From Porphyrobacter sp. LM 6 (GTDB lineage: Bacteria > Pseudomonadota > Alphaproteobacteria > Sphingomonadales > Sphingomonadaceae), in contig NZ_CP017113.1 in the NCBI RefSeq assembly GCF_001720465.1, forward strand, positions 1,116,001 through 1,180,000: 64,000 bases of DNA. The letters are read 5' to 3'. Position 1 is the first letter of the stretch. Every line of letters begins with the position of its first letter. Positions 1 to 9,331 of this stretch are shown here, one piece after another. Under the pieces are notes generated by a model. The model worked only from the letters and a program-made list of their open reading frames with translations. It made no database searches and had not been told where the DNA came from. Position numbers and translations under genes: made by a program.

Positions 1-303
1 CGCGTCCCAACTCTGCTCACTTAACGGGCTCCGGCGAAGGTTACGCCACATCGCATAGGGCATTAGCCATTCGCCGAAGGTGCGCCGCCAGTATGCAATG
101 TCTTTGGTCCGCGGCGAGCGAAGGCGCAAAACTCGTGCACCGTCGAAATCTTCTAGCGCCCATGGCTGAACCAGATCGGCATCGGGCAAGAGAACGGTTA
201 ACTCATGCCCCTGCCGAACAAATTCCCGCGCAAGGTCGCGCAACTGCACTGCACCAGAGGTTCGCATAGGCGGAAACGTGTCTGCAATGAGTGCGAGTCT
301 CAC
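1..303 (-). CDS. WbuB-like glycosyltransferase, N-terminal part
   Basis: First 101 codons of a family 4 glycosyltransferase; the 3' part lies outside the window. The visible N-terminus (RLALIADTFPPMRTSGAVQL) is the donor-independent Rossmann half of a GT-B enzyme. It starts at a GTG eight bases after the stop of the 2-epimerase gene; the nearby ATG at 311 runs straight into a stop. In E. coli O26 wbuB, an L-fucosamine transferase gene, follows fnlABC in the same order, so transfer of the 6-deoxy-L-hexosamine made by the three upstream genes is the likely job. Acceptor and linkage cannot be read from this fragment. Confidence 0.7.
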   Translation of the reverse strand, partial: MRLALIADTFPPMRTSGAVQLRDLAREFVRQGHELTVLLPDADLVQPWALEDFDGARVLRLRSPRTKDIAYWRRTFGEWLMPYAMWRNLRRSPLSEQSWDA

Positions 304-311
304 GGCTACAT

Positions 312-1448
312 CTAGAATTTTTTCCAGACAACACGGTTCACGTAGTCCGTGTAGCTCAGGATGATACGCAGAACCTTCTCGCTAACATTGGGCATCGAGT
401 AGTCCTCGACAAGACGCAAGCTGCGCGTGGGACCACGAGGTTGATCGGCCAGCACAGAAAGTGCCTGACGCACCCGGTCAACTTCAAGGCCAACCATCAT
501 CACAGCCGCCTCTTCGAAGCCCTCAGGCCGTTCATGCGCTTCGCGGAGATTAAGCGCGGGGAAGTTTAGGATTGAACTCTCTTCGGTGATGGTCCCACTA
601 TCTGAAAGTGTCACTCTAGCATTCTGCTGCAGGTGAATGTAGTCATGGAATCCCAGCGGCTTAAGCATTCTCACTTGCTTGTGGAATAAAACTCCCGACT
701 CGTTAATGCGCTTTTGCGTTCGTGGATGTGTTGATACCACAACTGGAATCTCATAATCCTCTGCAACCGTATTCAAAACTGATACAAGCTTATGAAAATT
801 TTTGTCACTTTCTATGTTTTCCTCTCTATGCGCACTCACAACGAAGTATTTTTCAATCTCAAGATCCAACCTATTTAATATTGTCGACATTGTGATCTGC
901 GGCATGTAGTGATGCAATACTTCAAACATTGGACTTCCGGTCTTGATGACCTGATCGGGCGGTAAACCCTCGCGAAGCAAATATTCTCGGGCAATTGTGC
1001 TATAAGTAAGATTAATATCCGCAGTATGGTCCACTATACGGCGGTTAATTTCTTCCGGCACTCGAAGGTCGAAACTACGATTACCAGCCTCCATATGAAA
1101 GACAGGGATCTTTCGGCGCTTTGCCGGTATCGCCGCAAGGCTGCTGTTGGTGTCTCCCAGAATCAATACCGCCTCCGGATTCTCACCTAACAGAACCTGA
1201 TCGACGCTGGATATGACGTTACCAATTGTGTTAGCCGCACTTGAGCTACCTTTGGCGCTGTCGAGGAAATAATCGGGTTTTCTGATCCCAAGGTCATCGA
1301 AAAAAACCTGGTTCAATTCGTAGTCGTAGCTTTGCCCTGTGTGCACTAGTATGTGTTGACAGTGGCGATCTAGCTGATTGATAACTCTTGAGAGCCGAAT
1401 TATTTCAGGCCGGGTGCCCACAATTGTCATTACCCGCATTTGTTTCAT
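312..1448 (-). CDS. fnlC: UDP-N-acetyl-L-hexosamine 2-epimerase (FnlC/CapG/WbjD family)
   Basis: Non-hydrolysing WecB-type sugar-nucleotide 2-epimerase, 378 residues, a normal family length. Seen: N-terminal [12 protein letters not shown], the central [10 protein letters not shown], and the C-terminal block [20 protein letters not shown] that contacts UDP. As the third enzyme after the dehydratase/epimerase and reductase, it should invert C2 to give UDP-L-FucNAc or UDP-L-QuiNAc. Start supported by GAGGAAG five to six bases before the ATG. The gene is AT-richer than the metabolic genes further right, as is common in exchanged polysaccharide loci. Confidence 0.85.
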   Translation of the reverse strand: MKQMRVMTIVGTRPEIIRLSRVINQLDRHCQHILVHTGQSYDYELNQVFFDDLGIRKPDYFLDSAKGSSSAANTIGNVISSVDQVLLGENPEAVLILGDTNSSLAAIPAKRRKIPVFHMEAGNRSFDLRVPEEINRRIVDHTADINLTYSTIAREYLLREGLPPDQVIKTGSPMFEVLHHYMPQITMSTILNRLDLEIEKYFVVSAHREENIESDKNFHKLVSVLNTVAEDYEIPVVVSTHPRTQKRINESGVLFHKQVRMLKPLGFHDYIHLQQNARVTLSDSGTITEESSILNFPALNLREAHERPEGFEEAAVMMVGLEVDRVRQALSVLADQPRGPTRSLRLVEDYSMPNVSEKVLRIILSYTDYVNRVVWKKF

Positions 1449-1533
1449 TTCTTCCTCGCAAAACTGTATCGCCCGACACTAATGAACCAGCAGGCGGGGC
1501 AAAGCTGCAACTGCATGCTAGATTGAAGCTCGC

Positions 1534-2430
1534 TCAAGAGGCAGTACCCGCGTTGGCGAGATAGTCGTCATACATATCCTTGATCAGATCAGGCCACGGT
1601 CTCGGCGAGAACCCTGTTGCTGCCTGGAACCGGTCGGAATTGAGTGAGCGATCAATGACCAATTGATCATCTCGAATGATTTCAACGTCTTTTCCGTATG
1701 TTTCAGCGATGAGGCTTAATAGATCAAATTTGCTTATCGGGTCGACCGACAGATGGTAAAGACCATACAGTTTTGGATTTGGAATTACACATTCGCGGAC
1801 CACACGTGCAATCTCGATCGTTGGTAGGCCGGAAAAAACTGCCTTCGTAAACCCTTTGACTTCGCCTGACTGGCTCAGGAACCAATCTACAAGACTTTTT
1901 GCACTGGCCAACTCGTGCCCAATGATCGACGTCCGCAGAGTGATCGAGTTTTCATAGTGAACTTCGCCAAGTAGCTTTGTCCGCCCATACAAGTCATAAG
2001 CATCTGAAGGGTCTTCCTCCTTATACCGACCGCCCCTCCCGGAAAAAACACAGTCCGTACTGAAATGTATAAGGCGGGCACCGACCATTCTACTGTACCT
2101 CGCTAAGCGATGCGGCAAGCTGGAGTTGACAGCCAGGCTCTCAAGATGATCGTTGGCGTTGGGTAGTTGTTTGATGATCCCGACACAATTAACAACGACA
2201 TCTGGCTTTGCCATTGAAAAAGCAGCTAAAAGGCCAGTCTCGCTCTCTAGGTGGATGCCAGGGATCAGAGCGTTGCGAAGTTCCGGTGCGAAGTGCTTGG
2301 CTCCGCGGGAGTCGCGAATAGTCCCGAAAGTTTCTATACTTTGATCTGCGCTGAATGCTCGGAATAAGGTCGAACCAAGCATTCCGGTTGCCCCGAATAC
2401 GAGGACCCTTGGCTTTCGCAGTTCAGTCAT
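1534..2430 (-). CDS. RmlD-like UDP-sugar 4-keto reductase (FnlB/WbjC or WbvR position)
   Basis: Short-chain reductase of the extended RmlD type, about 298 residues. Rossmann motif VLVFGATGMLGS at the N-terminus, active site YDLYGRTKLLGE (YxxxK). It should reduce the 4-keto sugar made by the upstream dehydratase. The start at 2430 was chosen over a longer reading to 2502 because AGAGGTAGG lies just upstream and the protein then begins right before the nucleotide fold, leaving a 46-bp gap to fnlA. Oddity: it ends after the SDR fold and lacks the C-terminal cupin domain of CapF/WbjC, which leaves UDP-L-RhaNAc/L-QuiNAc chemistry open as an alternative to L-FucNAc. Confidence 0.8.
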   Translation of the reverse strand: MTELRKPRVLVFGATGMLGSTLFRAFSADQSIETFGTIRDSRGAKHFAPELRNALIPGIHLESETGLLAAFSMAKPDVVVNCVGIIKQLPNANDHLESLAVNSSLPHRLARYSRMVGARLIHFSTDCVFSGRGGRYKEEDPSDAYDLYGRTKLLGEVHYENSITLRTSIIGHELASAKSLVDWFLSQSGEVKGFTKAVFSGLPTIEIARVVRECVIPNPKLYGLYHLSVDPISKFDLLSLIAETYGKDVEIIRDDQLVIDRSLNSDRFQAATGFSPRPWPDLIKDMYDDYLANAGTAS

Positions 2431-2476
2431 TCGTAGCCTACCTCTGTGAATGTCGTTTGCAGAGCGATTGTTCAAA

Positions 2477-3505
2477 TCATTCCTCAGGCTCAACATGCTC
2501 ACCGCGCATGGTGGCTTGTATGAACCGAAGCTTCAGGAGCAACGCTTGCATCCCCTTCACATCCAGCCGAGTTGTGTTGTGTGAGGTATACTCAGTCGCT
2601 TGTGATATCTCGATCTCCCCCTGTTCGAAATATTTGTCATAATTTAGATCGCGAAGGTCAGGAGGTATCCTATAATAGCTGCCAAGATCTTGAGCTGCGA
2701 CCATTTCCTCTCGGCTAAGGAGAGCTTCGAACAGCTTTTCACCGTGGCGCGTACCAATTACATTAATTTCATGCCTAGGAACGCCGAGTAGGTCTGTGAG
2801 TGCCTTGGCGAGCGTTTCGATCGTCGCTGCGGGTGCTTTTTGGACAAAGATCTCTCCAGGGCGGCCATTCTTGAAGGCGAAGAGAACAAGATCGACGGCA
2901 TCGTCGAGTGTCATCATGAAGCGTGTCATCGAAGGGTCCGTTATCGTTATCGGTTGACGGGCCCTAATTTGGTTGGTGAACAACGGTATCACCGAACCTC
3001 GAGAGGCCATCACGTTGCCGTAACGGGTTGCGCAGATGACAGTGTCATTGCTTGACCGAGCTTTGGCGACGATAACTTTTTCCATCATGGCTTTGCTGAT
3101 GCCCATCGCGTTGATCGGATAGACAGCTTTGTCGGTACTGAGGCAGACCACTCGCTTGACCCCGGCCTGTACCGCCGCCTCAAGAACGTTTTCGGTACCG
3201 AGTACATTGGTCTTGACCGCCTCAAGCGGGTAGAACTCGCATGATGGCACCTGTTTGAGCGCAGCAGCGTGATATATAAAATCGGCTCCGCGCACAGCAT
3301 TCATCACAGACTGGAAGTCACGGACGTCGCCGATATAGAACTTCAGTTTGTCGCTCTTATACTTCTTTCGCATGTCATCCTGCTTTTTCTCATCGCGAGA
3401 GAAAACGCGGATTTCGCGCAATTCGGAATCAAGAAAACGTCGCAGTACGGCATTGCCAAATGATCCGGTTCCGCCGGTGATGAGTAGAGTCTTATCATTG
3501 AACAT
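2477..3505 (-). CDS. fnlA: UDP-GlcNAc 4,6-dehydratase / 3,5-epimerase (FnlA/CapE/WbjB family)
   Basis: First enzyme of UDP-N-acetyl-6-deoxy-L-hexosamine synthesis, 342 residues. Rossmann motif LLITGGTGSFGNAVLRR; the active-site Tyr of ordinary SDRs is replaced by Met (NAMGISKAMM, M-x3-K), the hallmark of FlaA1/CapE-type inverting dehydratases. Conserved ATRYGNVMASRGSVIPLF is present. ATG at 3505 is preferred (GGCGGAA upstream) though 3520 is in frame. Operon head of fnlA-fnlB-fnlC-GT, read from a 353-bp gap that could hold its own promoter. Confidence 0.88.
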   Translation of the reverse strand: MFNDKTLLITGGTGSFGNAVLRRFLDSELREIRVFSRDEKKQDDMRKKYKSDKLKFYIGDVRDFQSVMNAVRGADFIYHAAALKQVPSCEFYPLEAVKTNVLGTENVLEAAVQAGVKRVVCLSTDKAVYPINAMGISKAMMEKVIVAKARSSNDTVICATRYGNVMASRGSVIPLFTNQIRARQPITITDPSMTRFMMTLDDAVDLVLFAFKNGRPGEIFVQKAPAATIETLAKALTDLLGVPRHEINVIGTRHGEKLFEALLSREEMVAAQDLGSYYRIPPDLRDLNYDKYFEQGEIEISQATEYTSHNTTRLDVKGMQALLLKLRFIQATMRGEHVEPEE

Positions 3506-3858
3506 GGTCGTTTCCGCCATTGGAGGGAACACTCAAAGAAAGATTGGCTGCAGCCAAAGGCCCGCATGATCGAACTAGTGCTCGGGTGCGTCGAACTGCC
3601 TGAATTCTAAGCTGTGGCTTGTGCTTCTAGATGCTGCTGCTGCAGCAAGGCCGCTGGGGCAGCCGAGGGCGTCGAGCCGATCACTGGACGATAACTTAAA
3701 TCAAGAGATAACCTGGCCGGACATTGCTAAGCATGCCGATGGTTTCACTCGCAAGAACTGAGCTAGATGAGTTTATCGGAAGAAGTTGGCGGCCAAGAGA
3801 ATGGGCAGCGAGGGGCAGTAATCGGCTCCAAGGCACAATCTGTTGTCGGAATGAATGG
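3506..3858. other. 353-bp intergenic stretch inside the polysaccharide cluster
   Basis: No credible gene on either strand: the open frames here are short and compositionally random. It separates the upstream glycosyltransferase gene from fnlA, both minus-strand, so it may carry an internal promoter for the fnl set, but I see no convincing -35/-10 pair. Confidence 0.5.
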
Positions 3859-5004
3859 TCACGCCGAGAAGAGGGCCATGGTATCGGTCCTCAACTGCGC
3901 GAGATTGAGCTTGCGGGAGAGATAGTCGCGGCTGCGGGCGGCTTGTCCCGCCCGCCACGAAAGCTTCGCTTCATCTTCGATAGCTTGGATGAACGCCTCG
4001 GGTGCGTCTAGCGGCAGATCGTGACCAACACCCTCACGTTCCAGGTTGCGCCACATCGTGCGGTCGGAAATCAGCACTCGCAGGCCAGCGCCCAGCGCCT
4101 CCGCAATTGAATGGCCAAAATTTTCGCCAAGGGTAGGAAGGAAAAACAGGTCAAAACTGCGCAGCACCTCTGCCACCCGTTCTTGAGGCAGTTCGCCACG
4201 AATTGACACCGAGATGTTGGCAGGCAACCGCGCAATGGCCGCAGAGCACAGCGCCCAATAGTCCTCGTCCTCATGAGGCCCATAGATCGTGAAGCTCACT
4301 GGTACCTGAACCTGTGCAAGAACCTCTAGCGCGAAAAGCAAGTTCTTCATTGGCACAACCCGCGCGAGGAAAACGATGCGCAGAGGCGAGCCAGGTTGAG
4401 CCGCATCGGCGTCAGGTGCCGAATCAGGTATAGACATGGGCATCGGAGCTGCGATGCGAATATCGCGCGCAGAGGGGCCTAAGACCCTGCGAATATCCTC
4501 TGCCTCATACTCAGACGAGGCATGCCAAGTAACCCCTTGATGAAGTTTACTCAGCCGGCTCGCGGTTAGGAACGCGCGCTTTTTTGATGCTTTTAGCGAA
4601 AGAGCTGCGCTCGAAAACTCACCGCGCGGTGCTATTACAACGCGTTTACCGGGCGAAGAAAGACGTCGGATCAATAGTGGTAGGATGCTAAATCGAGGGC
4701 TGAAAAAGCTGTTGAGATAGATGCAGTCATAATCTCCCCGGTTGATTAACCGAGCCATGACGGCAAGGCTGCGAATACCCTGGGGCAGATAGCGCACGGC
4801 CGCCTTGCCGACCGTGCTCCACCGATCTGATGGGATACCGGAATAAGGTATTGTCGCGCCGAGATCTCGGTCTGACGTAACGATCCTGAAGCGAAGCTCG
4901 TCTCCGAGACTTTCCACCATGTTGGCGATACTGCGCACCGGCCCGCCGCCCAGATGTCCGGGAAGGTAGGTTCGCTGGAATGTCAAAACTGACGGTGGCG
5001 TCAT
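3859..5004 (-). CDS. Family 4 glycosyltransferase
   Basis: GT-B fold transferase, 381 residues. N-terminal glycine-rich acceptor loop (YLPGHLGGGPVRSIANM), C-terminal donor site with the EX7E signature in GENFGHSIAEALGAG. Cytoplasmic or membrane-associated enzyme expected to add one sugar to the lipid-linked repeat unit. It overlaps the acyltransferase gene upstream by an ATGA (start 5004, stop of the neighbour 5001), so the two are translationally coupled. Sugar and linkage are not predictable from sequence alone. Confidence 0.85.
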   Translation of the reverse strand: MTPPSVLTFQRTYLPGHLGGGPVRSIANMVESLGDELRFRIVTSDRDLGATIPYSGIPSDRWSTVGKAAVRYLPQGIRSLAVMARLINRGDYDCIYLNSFFSPRFSILPLLIRRLSSPGKRVVIAPRGEFSSAALSLKASKKRAFLTASRLSKLHQGVTWHASSEYEAEDIRRVLGPSARDIRIAAPMPMSIPDSAPDADAAQPGSPLRIVFLARVVPMKNLLFALEVLAQVQVPVSFTIYGPHEDEDYWALCSAAIARLPANISVSIRGELPQERVAEVLRSFDLFFLPTLGENFGHSIAEALGAGLRVLISDRTMWRNLEREGVGHDLPLDAPEAFIQAIEDEAKLSWRAGQAARSRDYLSRKLNLAQLRTDTMALFSA

Positions 5005-5597
5005 CGCGTAGCGTCGCCAATTCTTTTGATGAAGCGCGCCGGAACACCACCATAGACACCAGGCTGCACAATCTCTCGTGTGACTACGGCTCCGGCTGCG
5101 ATAATCGAGCCAGGGGCAATGTGGCCCACACCCTCGCCAATGGTCACATTGGCACCGATCCAGACATCCTCCCCTATCACGAGCGGCGTCTTGGTTGGCA
5201 CCGAACGCGGATTATGTCCGTGAGAGTGAGTGTAAATCATGACGTTCTCTGAAATCAGCGCGTTCCTGCCGATTATTAATCCGCCACTATAATCCAGGCG
5301 AACATTACGATTTATCGCAACATTGTCATCAATTCTGATGAATGAATCGGGAAACTCTGAAGTTATATTTGAAAGCGATGCAATTGAGCATTGCGATCCA
5401 ATTTTTACATTGCTTGGGTATCTAATTGTTACATTTCGCTGGATGATAGAATTTGGCCCCAACTGATCAAGATTGCCGCGCCAAATGTGCGTCGCGAGTT
5501 TGTCCGCAAGGCGGTCTCGTATGATGATTACAGCGTCCAAGATTGCGCCAACAACACCACTTGGGCGCCCGTTCCAAATGCGATCAATTCCTAGCAT
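5001..5597 (-). CDS. Hexapeptide-repeat acyltransferase (WcaF/LbetaH type)
   Basis: About 198 residues forming a left-handed beta-helix: repeated [IV]G-x4 hexads such as VKIGSQCSIA, LIIGRNALISENVMI and VWIGANVTIGEGV. The catalytic His is probably within YTHSHGHN. Such enzymes O-acetylate a sugar of the polysaccharide repeat with acetyl-CoA. ATG at 5597 with AAGG seven bases upstream was chosen over a start eight codons earlier; it overlaps the end of the upstream glycosyltransferase by 14 bases. Confidence 0.82.
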   Translation of the reverse strand: MLGIDRIWNGRPSGVVGAILDAVIIIRDRLADKLATHIWRGNLDQLGPNSIIQRNVTIRYPSNVKIGSQCSIASLSNITSEFPDSFIRIDDNVAINRNVRLDYSGGLIIGRNALISENVMIYTHSHGHNPRSVPTKTPLVIGEDVWIGANVTIGEGVGHIAPGSIIAAGAVVTREIVQPGVYGGVPARFIKRIGDATR

Positions 5598-6666
5598 TGA
5601 GCACCTTGTTAACGGCGTCAATTTGGGTTGGGCGGGTCTGCAAAATCTCTAATACAGTTTCGCGGCCGGCGTTGGCGAGTGCTAACAAAAATGCCGGATC
5701 GCGCGGGAGGGCCTCAAGGATATCGGCGATAGCGACGGGATCGCGCAGAGGCAGAGCCCGACAGTTTATACCATCCTTCATAAGTGAGGGTATGCCCCCC
5801 ACCATCGTGGTGACGATTACGCAGGATTTGAGCATGCCTTCAAAGAGAACCCTTGGGAAACCCTCGTGATGGCTTGGAAGAATGAGGACATCTGCCCAGG
5901 TGTAATGAGCCATCAGCTCAGCTTTGTCGGCAACGAGCCCGCACATTGCGATATCGGGCGCACCAGGCTGCTGCAGGCTGTTTACCAAATCTCCATAGAG
6001 CGGCCCGCCCCCGACAAGCCTCATCGTGAAGTCAAACCTGCGAGCCTTGAGCAGATGGGCTGCATCAATAAGCTCTTGGATGCCCTTTGCCTCCTCGATC
6101 CGACCGACAAACAGAACCCTTAAGGGGCTCTCTGCGATATTGCTGAAATCAGGCGCTGTCACATCCTGCGCCGTCATATCTAGCATTGGGGCGATAGCCA
6201 CGACATTGGGGTTATGAGGCGCCAGACGATCATCTAGTCCGGTTTCCGCACAGATAAGCTTTGCCGCCTTGAACAGCTTCGCGGCAGAACCGCCATTCTC
6301 GAAACGCTCTCCACGCACGTATAGGCCATAAGGCCTTCCCAGCCATCTCCTGATCGTACCAAGCAGATGCGGCCAACGGCCAGGGTAAAAGAGATACACG
6401 AAATCAGCTGCAATCGTCTCTCGCAAGGCTCGCCAGAGAGCCGCAGGCGAGCGCTTGTTCAGATCGAGCGAGCGCACTTGATCTTCAGGCAGTCGTGCAT
6501 TGTTCAGGCCTGCCTGCGAAGGAAGATTCTGGACAGATTGAGCCAGAGTGACCTCACGTCCACTTGCCGCCAGATCGACAAGGAACTTGGCCGTATGGTG
6601 GTTAACATAGTGGCCATCTGGAAGCTCAAGACGGGTAAACCCATTGCCAACTACAAGGATATTCAT
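5584..6666 (-). CDS. Family 4 glycosyltransferase
   Basis: GT-B transferase of 360 residues. The C-terminal donor domain shows LRVLFVGRIEEAKGI and the EX7E motif in HHEGFPRVLFEGM. Start at 6666 (MNILVVGNGFTRLELP) has AGAGGAAAG nine bases upstream; a longer reading to 6717 only adds basic residues without fold. Seventeen bases separate it from the preceding transferase gene, so it is co-transcribed with the Wzx/Wzy block. Acceptor unknown. Confidence 0.85.
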   Translation of the reverse strand: MNILVVGNGFTRLELPDGHYVNHHTAKFLVDLAASGREVTLAQSVQNLPSQAGLNNARLPEDQVRSLDLNKRSPAALWRALRETIAADFVYLFYPGRWPHLLGTIRRWLGRPYGLYVRGERFENGGSAAKLFKAAKLICAETGLDDRLAPHNPNVVAIAPMLDMTAQDVTAPDFSNIAESPLRVLFVGRIEEAKGIQELIDAAHLLKARRFDFTMRLVGGGPLYGDLVNSLQQPGAPDIAMCGLVADKAELMAHYTWADVLILPSHHEGFPRVLFEGMLKSCVIVTTMVGGIPSLMKDGINCRALPLRDPVAIADILEALPRDPAFLLALANAGRETVLEILQTRPTQIDAVNKVLNARN

Positions 6667-6682
6667 AACGATGCGCTTTCCT

Positions 6683-7867
6683 CTAGTTGTCGCGCCGGCC
6701 AAGCGCCGGGGGCACACCGGCGAGTGCCGCCAATCGTGTTTCCAGCAGCGCCGTGGTCACTTCGAGTGACAAAGTGCGACGAAGGGCGTGTCGCTCGACA
6801 AAGTCCGCGCCCGTCCAGCACTTTGCAATCACCGCCTCCATAGCCGCCTCGATTGCTTCCCTATTGTGAACGGCGTTGAAGCAGGTTCTTGAGAGGCCAG
6901 CTATCAAATCCCGGGAGGCGCTGCCCGGCGGAGAGATGAGCAGGATTGGCCGGTCAACTGAAAGATAATCCATGAGTTTATTGGACGTATAAACTGCGTG
7001 CTCGCTGTCCGCATCGACATCTACCAAACAGGAGGAGTTGCCAATCGCTGCAGCCACATCACGGGTCCATCCCTTGAGTACAACACGCCCGTTAAGCAGA
7101 GGGTCGGTCATCAGGATTTTGGGCAGGTTACTCGGCCAGGCCCCATAGATGTGCAGATCCACAAGGGGGTTACGCGCGGCGAGACTCGCGAAGGCGGTCA
7201 ATAGGCTGTCTGGCCGCCTGCTGCCGAAAAAAGATCCTAGGAAGCTGAATACAAATCTGTCGTGCGGTATCTGGCCGATCGACATTGGTGCCGGTACGGG
7301 ATTGGGCAGGATCAACGACTTGTCCAGCAACGCCTCGCCAGTCGTCTCCTGTTGATAGTCCAGCATCCGTTCATTGACGATTGTAACGAGCGACGCGTGC
7401 CTCTGGGCTGGCAAGATAGTCCTTAAGTGCCGGCGCCGGGCCAGCACCGATTTTTGCCAGTCGGGGGTTGCAGGTATCGGGTCAGCGAAGTGGATGGCCA
7501 GTGGCACTCCACTGGCCACAGATAACTTGTGGCCCACCGGCAACGCACACCCTGGCGAGCCACGCGCGTAGATCACGTCTGGCCGGATTGCATCGATCAT
7601 CGCTATGCCGGACCGGACCGCCCGGTTCTCCCAGAACAAGTAGTTAAGATCACGTCCGACTGCATTGCCCATTACAGAATACAAACGCGCTGGCTTGAGT
7701 GGATGGGGCGATATGACACAAACGTCGAAGGACCGAACCGCGTTCGTGCACTCGCTCGTGATGACCCGCACCAAATGACCGTTGCTGCTAAGCTGAGCAC
7801 AGACCCGGTCTGTAACTATTCCGGACGAGGTGACGCCCAGATCAAACGCAACAACTAGAATGTTCAT
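6683..7867 (-). CDS. Glycosyltransferase, GT-B type
   Basis: 394 residues starting MNILVVAFDLGVTSSGIVTD. N-terminal half resembles GT4 acceptor domains; the C-terminal half has FVFSFLGSFFGSRRPDSLL and a divergent donor site (ADSEHAVYTSNKLMDYLS) where the first Glu of EX7E is surrounded by atypical residues, a form seen in WbuB/WcaI-like transferases. Third full-length transferase of the cluster, which suits a repeat unit of four or so sugars when the partial one at the window edge is counted. Confidence 0.75.
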   Translation of the reverse strand: MNILVVAFDLGVTSSGIVTDRVCAQLSSNGHLVRVITSECTNAVRSFDVCVISPHPLKPARLYSVMGNAVGRDLNYLFWENRAVRSGIAMIDAIRPDVIYARGSPGCALPVGHKLSVASGVPLAIHFADPIPATPDWQKSVLARRRHLRTILPAQRHASLVTIVNERMLDYQQETTGEALLDKSLILPNPVPAPMSIGQIPHDRFVFSFLGSFFGSRRPDSLLTAFASLAARNPLVDLHIYGAWPSNLPKILMTDPLLNGRVVLKGWTRDVAAAIGNSSCLVDVDADSEHAVYTSNKLMDYLSVDRPILLISPPGSASRDLIAGLSRTCFNAVHNREAIEAAMEAVIAKCWTGADFVERHALRRTLSLEVTTALLETRLAALAGVPPALGRRDN

Positions 7868-7909
7868 TCGATCAGGCCGTGAATCCGAATTTACCTGCTG
7901 AATGACCAG

Positions 7910-9277
7910 TCACTGTCGCACTCGACGGCGTGTGAAGAGCCACAGGAAGAGCAAGGCAAAAAACGCGTTTGCTGTCCTGCTGAAACCGAGAACCTGGTTG
8001 TTGGCGGGAAAATAGAAGACCATCAGAACCAATAGTGGCAACAAGGCGATAGCAAAGGGGTTGGCACAAACCAAGGAGTCTCGCCATGTTCGCGCAAGTA
8101 GAAATCCAATTGCAAAAACAAAAAAGGGCACGCCGATAAAAGATAAATCCGATGCGATCCACGTGTAGATTGTGTGCCATTTGGTCCATCTACTCCAGCC
8201 AAGATACTCGATCCGAGCAGGATAGGTTAAGTCCGAGATCGTATCTGGACCAGTGAAGCTCTGAACGATCCCCGTATAGTAATAAGAATTGCCGACACCC
8301 TTACTAAAGACAAAGGGCTCATTGAGCGCCAGTGACAGCGGATAGTAGCCCTGTGAAGTGTATGACATCAGCGCACCGGCAGACGCCTGAATGCCGCTTG
8401 GCAGCGGCGCAATTAGCCAGTTGTCGAAATCGAGCGCTATTCCCGCTGAATAATCGAACGCGCTCACCTCACCGCCTGCGCGGCCCTTCAGGCTCGTCGA
8501 GAATTGAGCGAAGAGCAAGCCGCCAATCAAGGCGACAGCTAGAGCGCCCTTGATCACGGTGACTCCACTCATCCTCGCTATCAAATGAGGCCTAGCCGCC
8601 AAGATGAGGCACGGCAGCATCAATGCGAAATCAAAAACGCCCTTGTTGGTACCCAAAGCGACCCAGGTGATCAGATCTACACTAACTACGGCGACAAACA
8701 GGATCTTGGTTGATCTGGGTATGGAACTCCAGAAATACACGCACAGCGGAGTCATAAGCCATAGCAGCGGGCTAACAACCTGCGTCAGGTAACCTAGCGC
8801 AGAAGTATCCTGCAAATTGGCTGCAGCTTCGATTCTATCCCGATAACTCTGTCCGGGATCACTCAAACCCATAACAACTTGTTGGATTAGCGAGGCCCAG
8901 CTCACAGCAGTTTGCCCTGACCGCGACGCGAAGTTTGGTAAAATCCATATCAGGTTAAGAAATAACGATATCTTTATTAGTGTCTTGACCCGCCATCTCC
9001 CGTCATAAGCACGGGGAGCCGCCTTGAGTCCGATCCCGTAACCGATGAGGAGTGCGATTTGCACAACAATGAGGAATAAATATAGAATCTCTGGCCGCTT
9101 TGTTGGCCATGGCCAAGGACCGAATGCGTAGATAAATACCGTAAGCGCCAGATAACCCTGCAGTACAATCATTGGCGCCCAATAAACGAGGCCAACTTTC
9201 GATGATCTTGGTGACCGATTGTCCAAGTTTGGGATCACGAGAAGCATTTCCTGACTGAAAAATGCATTCTCATGCAC
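7910..9277 (-). CDS. wzy: Probable O-antigen/repeat-unit polymerase (Wzy)
   Basis: 455-residue integral membrane protein with about ten to twelve hydrophobic segments and a large loop in the second half (roughly residues 250-360). Wzy proteins have no strong sequence signature, so the call rests on topology, length and its position directly beside the flippase gene. Starts at GTG (9277); spacing to the AAGG upstream is tight, so a start at the internal ATG ten codons later is possible. Expected to join repeat units in the periplasm. Confidence 0.68.
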   Translation of the reverse strand: MHENAFFSQEMLLVIPNLDNRSPRSSKVGLVYWAPMIVLQGYLALTVFIYAFGPWPWPTKRPEILYLFLIVVQIALLIGYGIGLKAAPRAYDGRWRVKTLIKISLFLNLIWILPNFASRSGQTAVSWASLIQQVVMGLSDPGQSYRDRIEAAANLQDTSALGYLTQVVSPLLWLMTPLCVYFWSSIPRSTKILFVAVVSVDLITWVALGTNKGVFDFALMLPCLILAARPHLIARMSGVTVIKGALAVALIGGLLFAQFSTSLKGRAGGEVSAFDYSAGIALDFDNWLIAPLPSGIQASAGALMSYTSQGYYPLSLALNEPFVFSKGVGNSYYYTGIVQSFTGPDTISDLTYPARIEYLGWSRWTKWHTIYTWIASDLSFIGVPFFVFAIGFLLARTWRDSLVCANPFAIALLPLLVLMVFYFPANNQVLGFSRTANAFFALLFLWLFTRRRVRQ

Positions 9278-9331
9278 CCTTGATCGTCAATACGCGCCAA
9301 TGCACTGGTCCGCACAGCCTTCCAAACTCGC

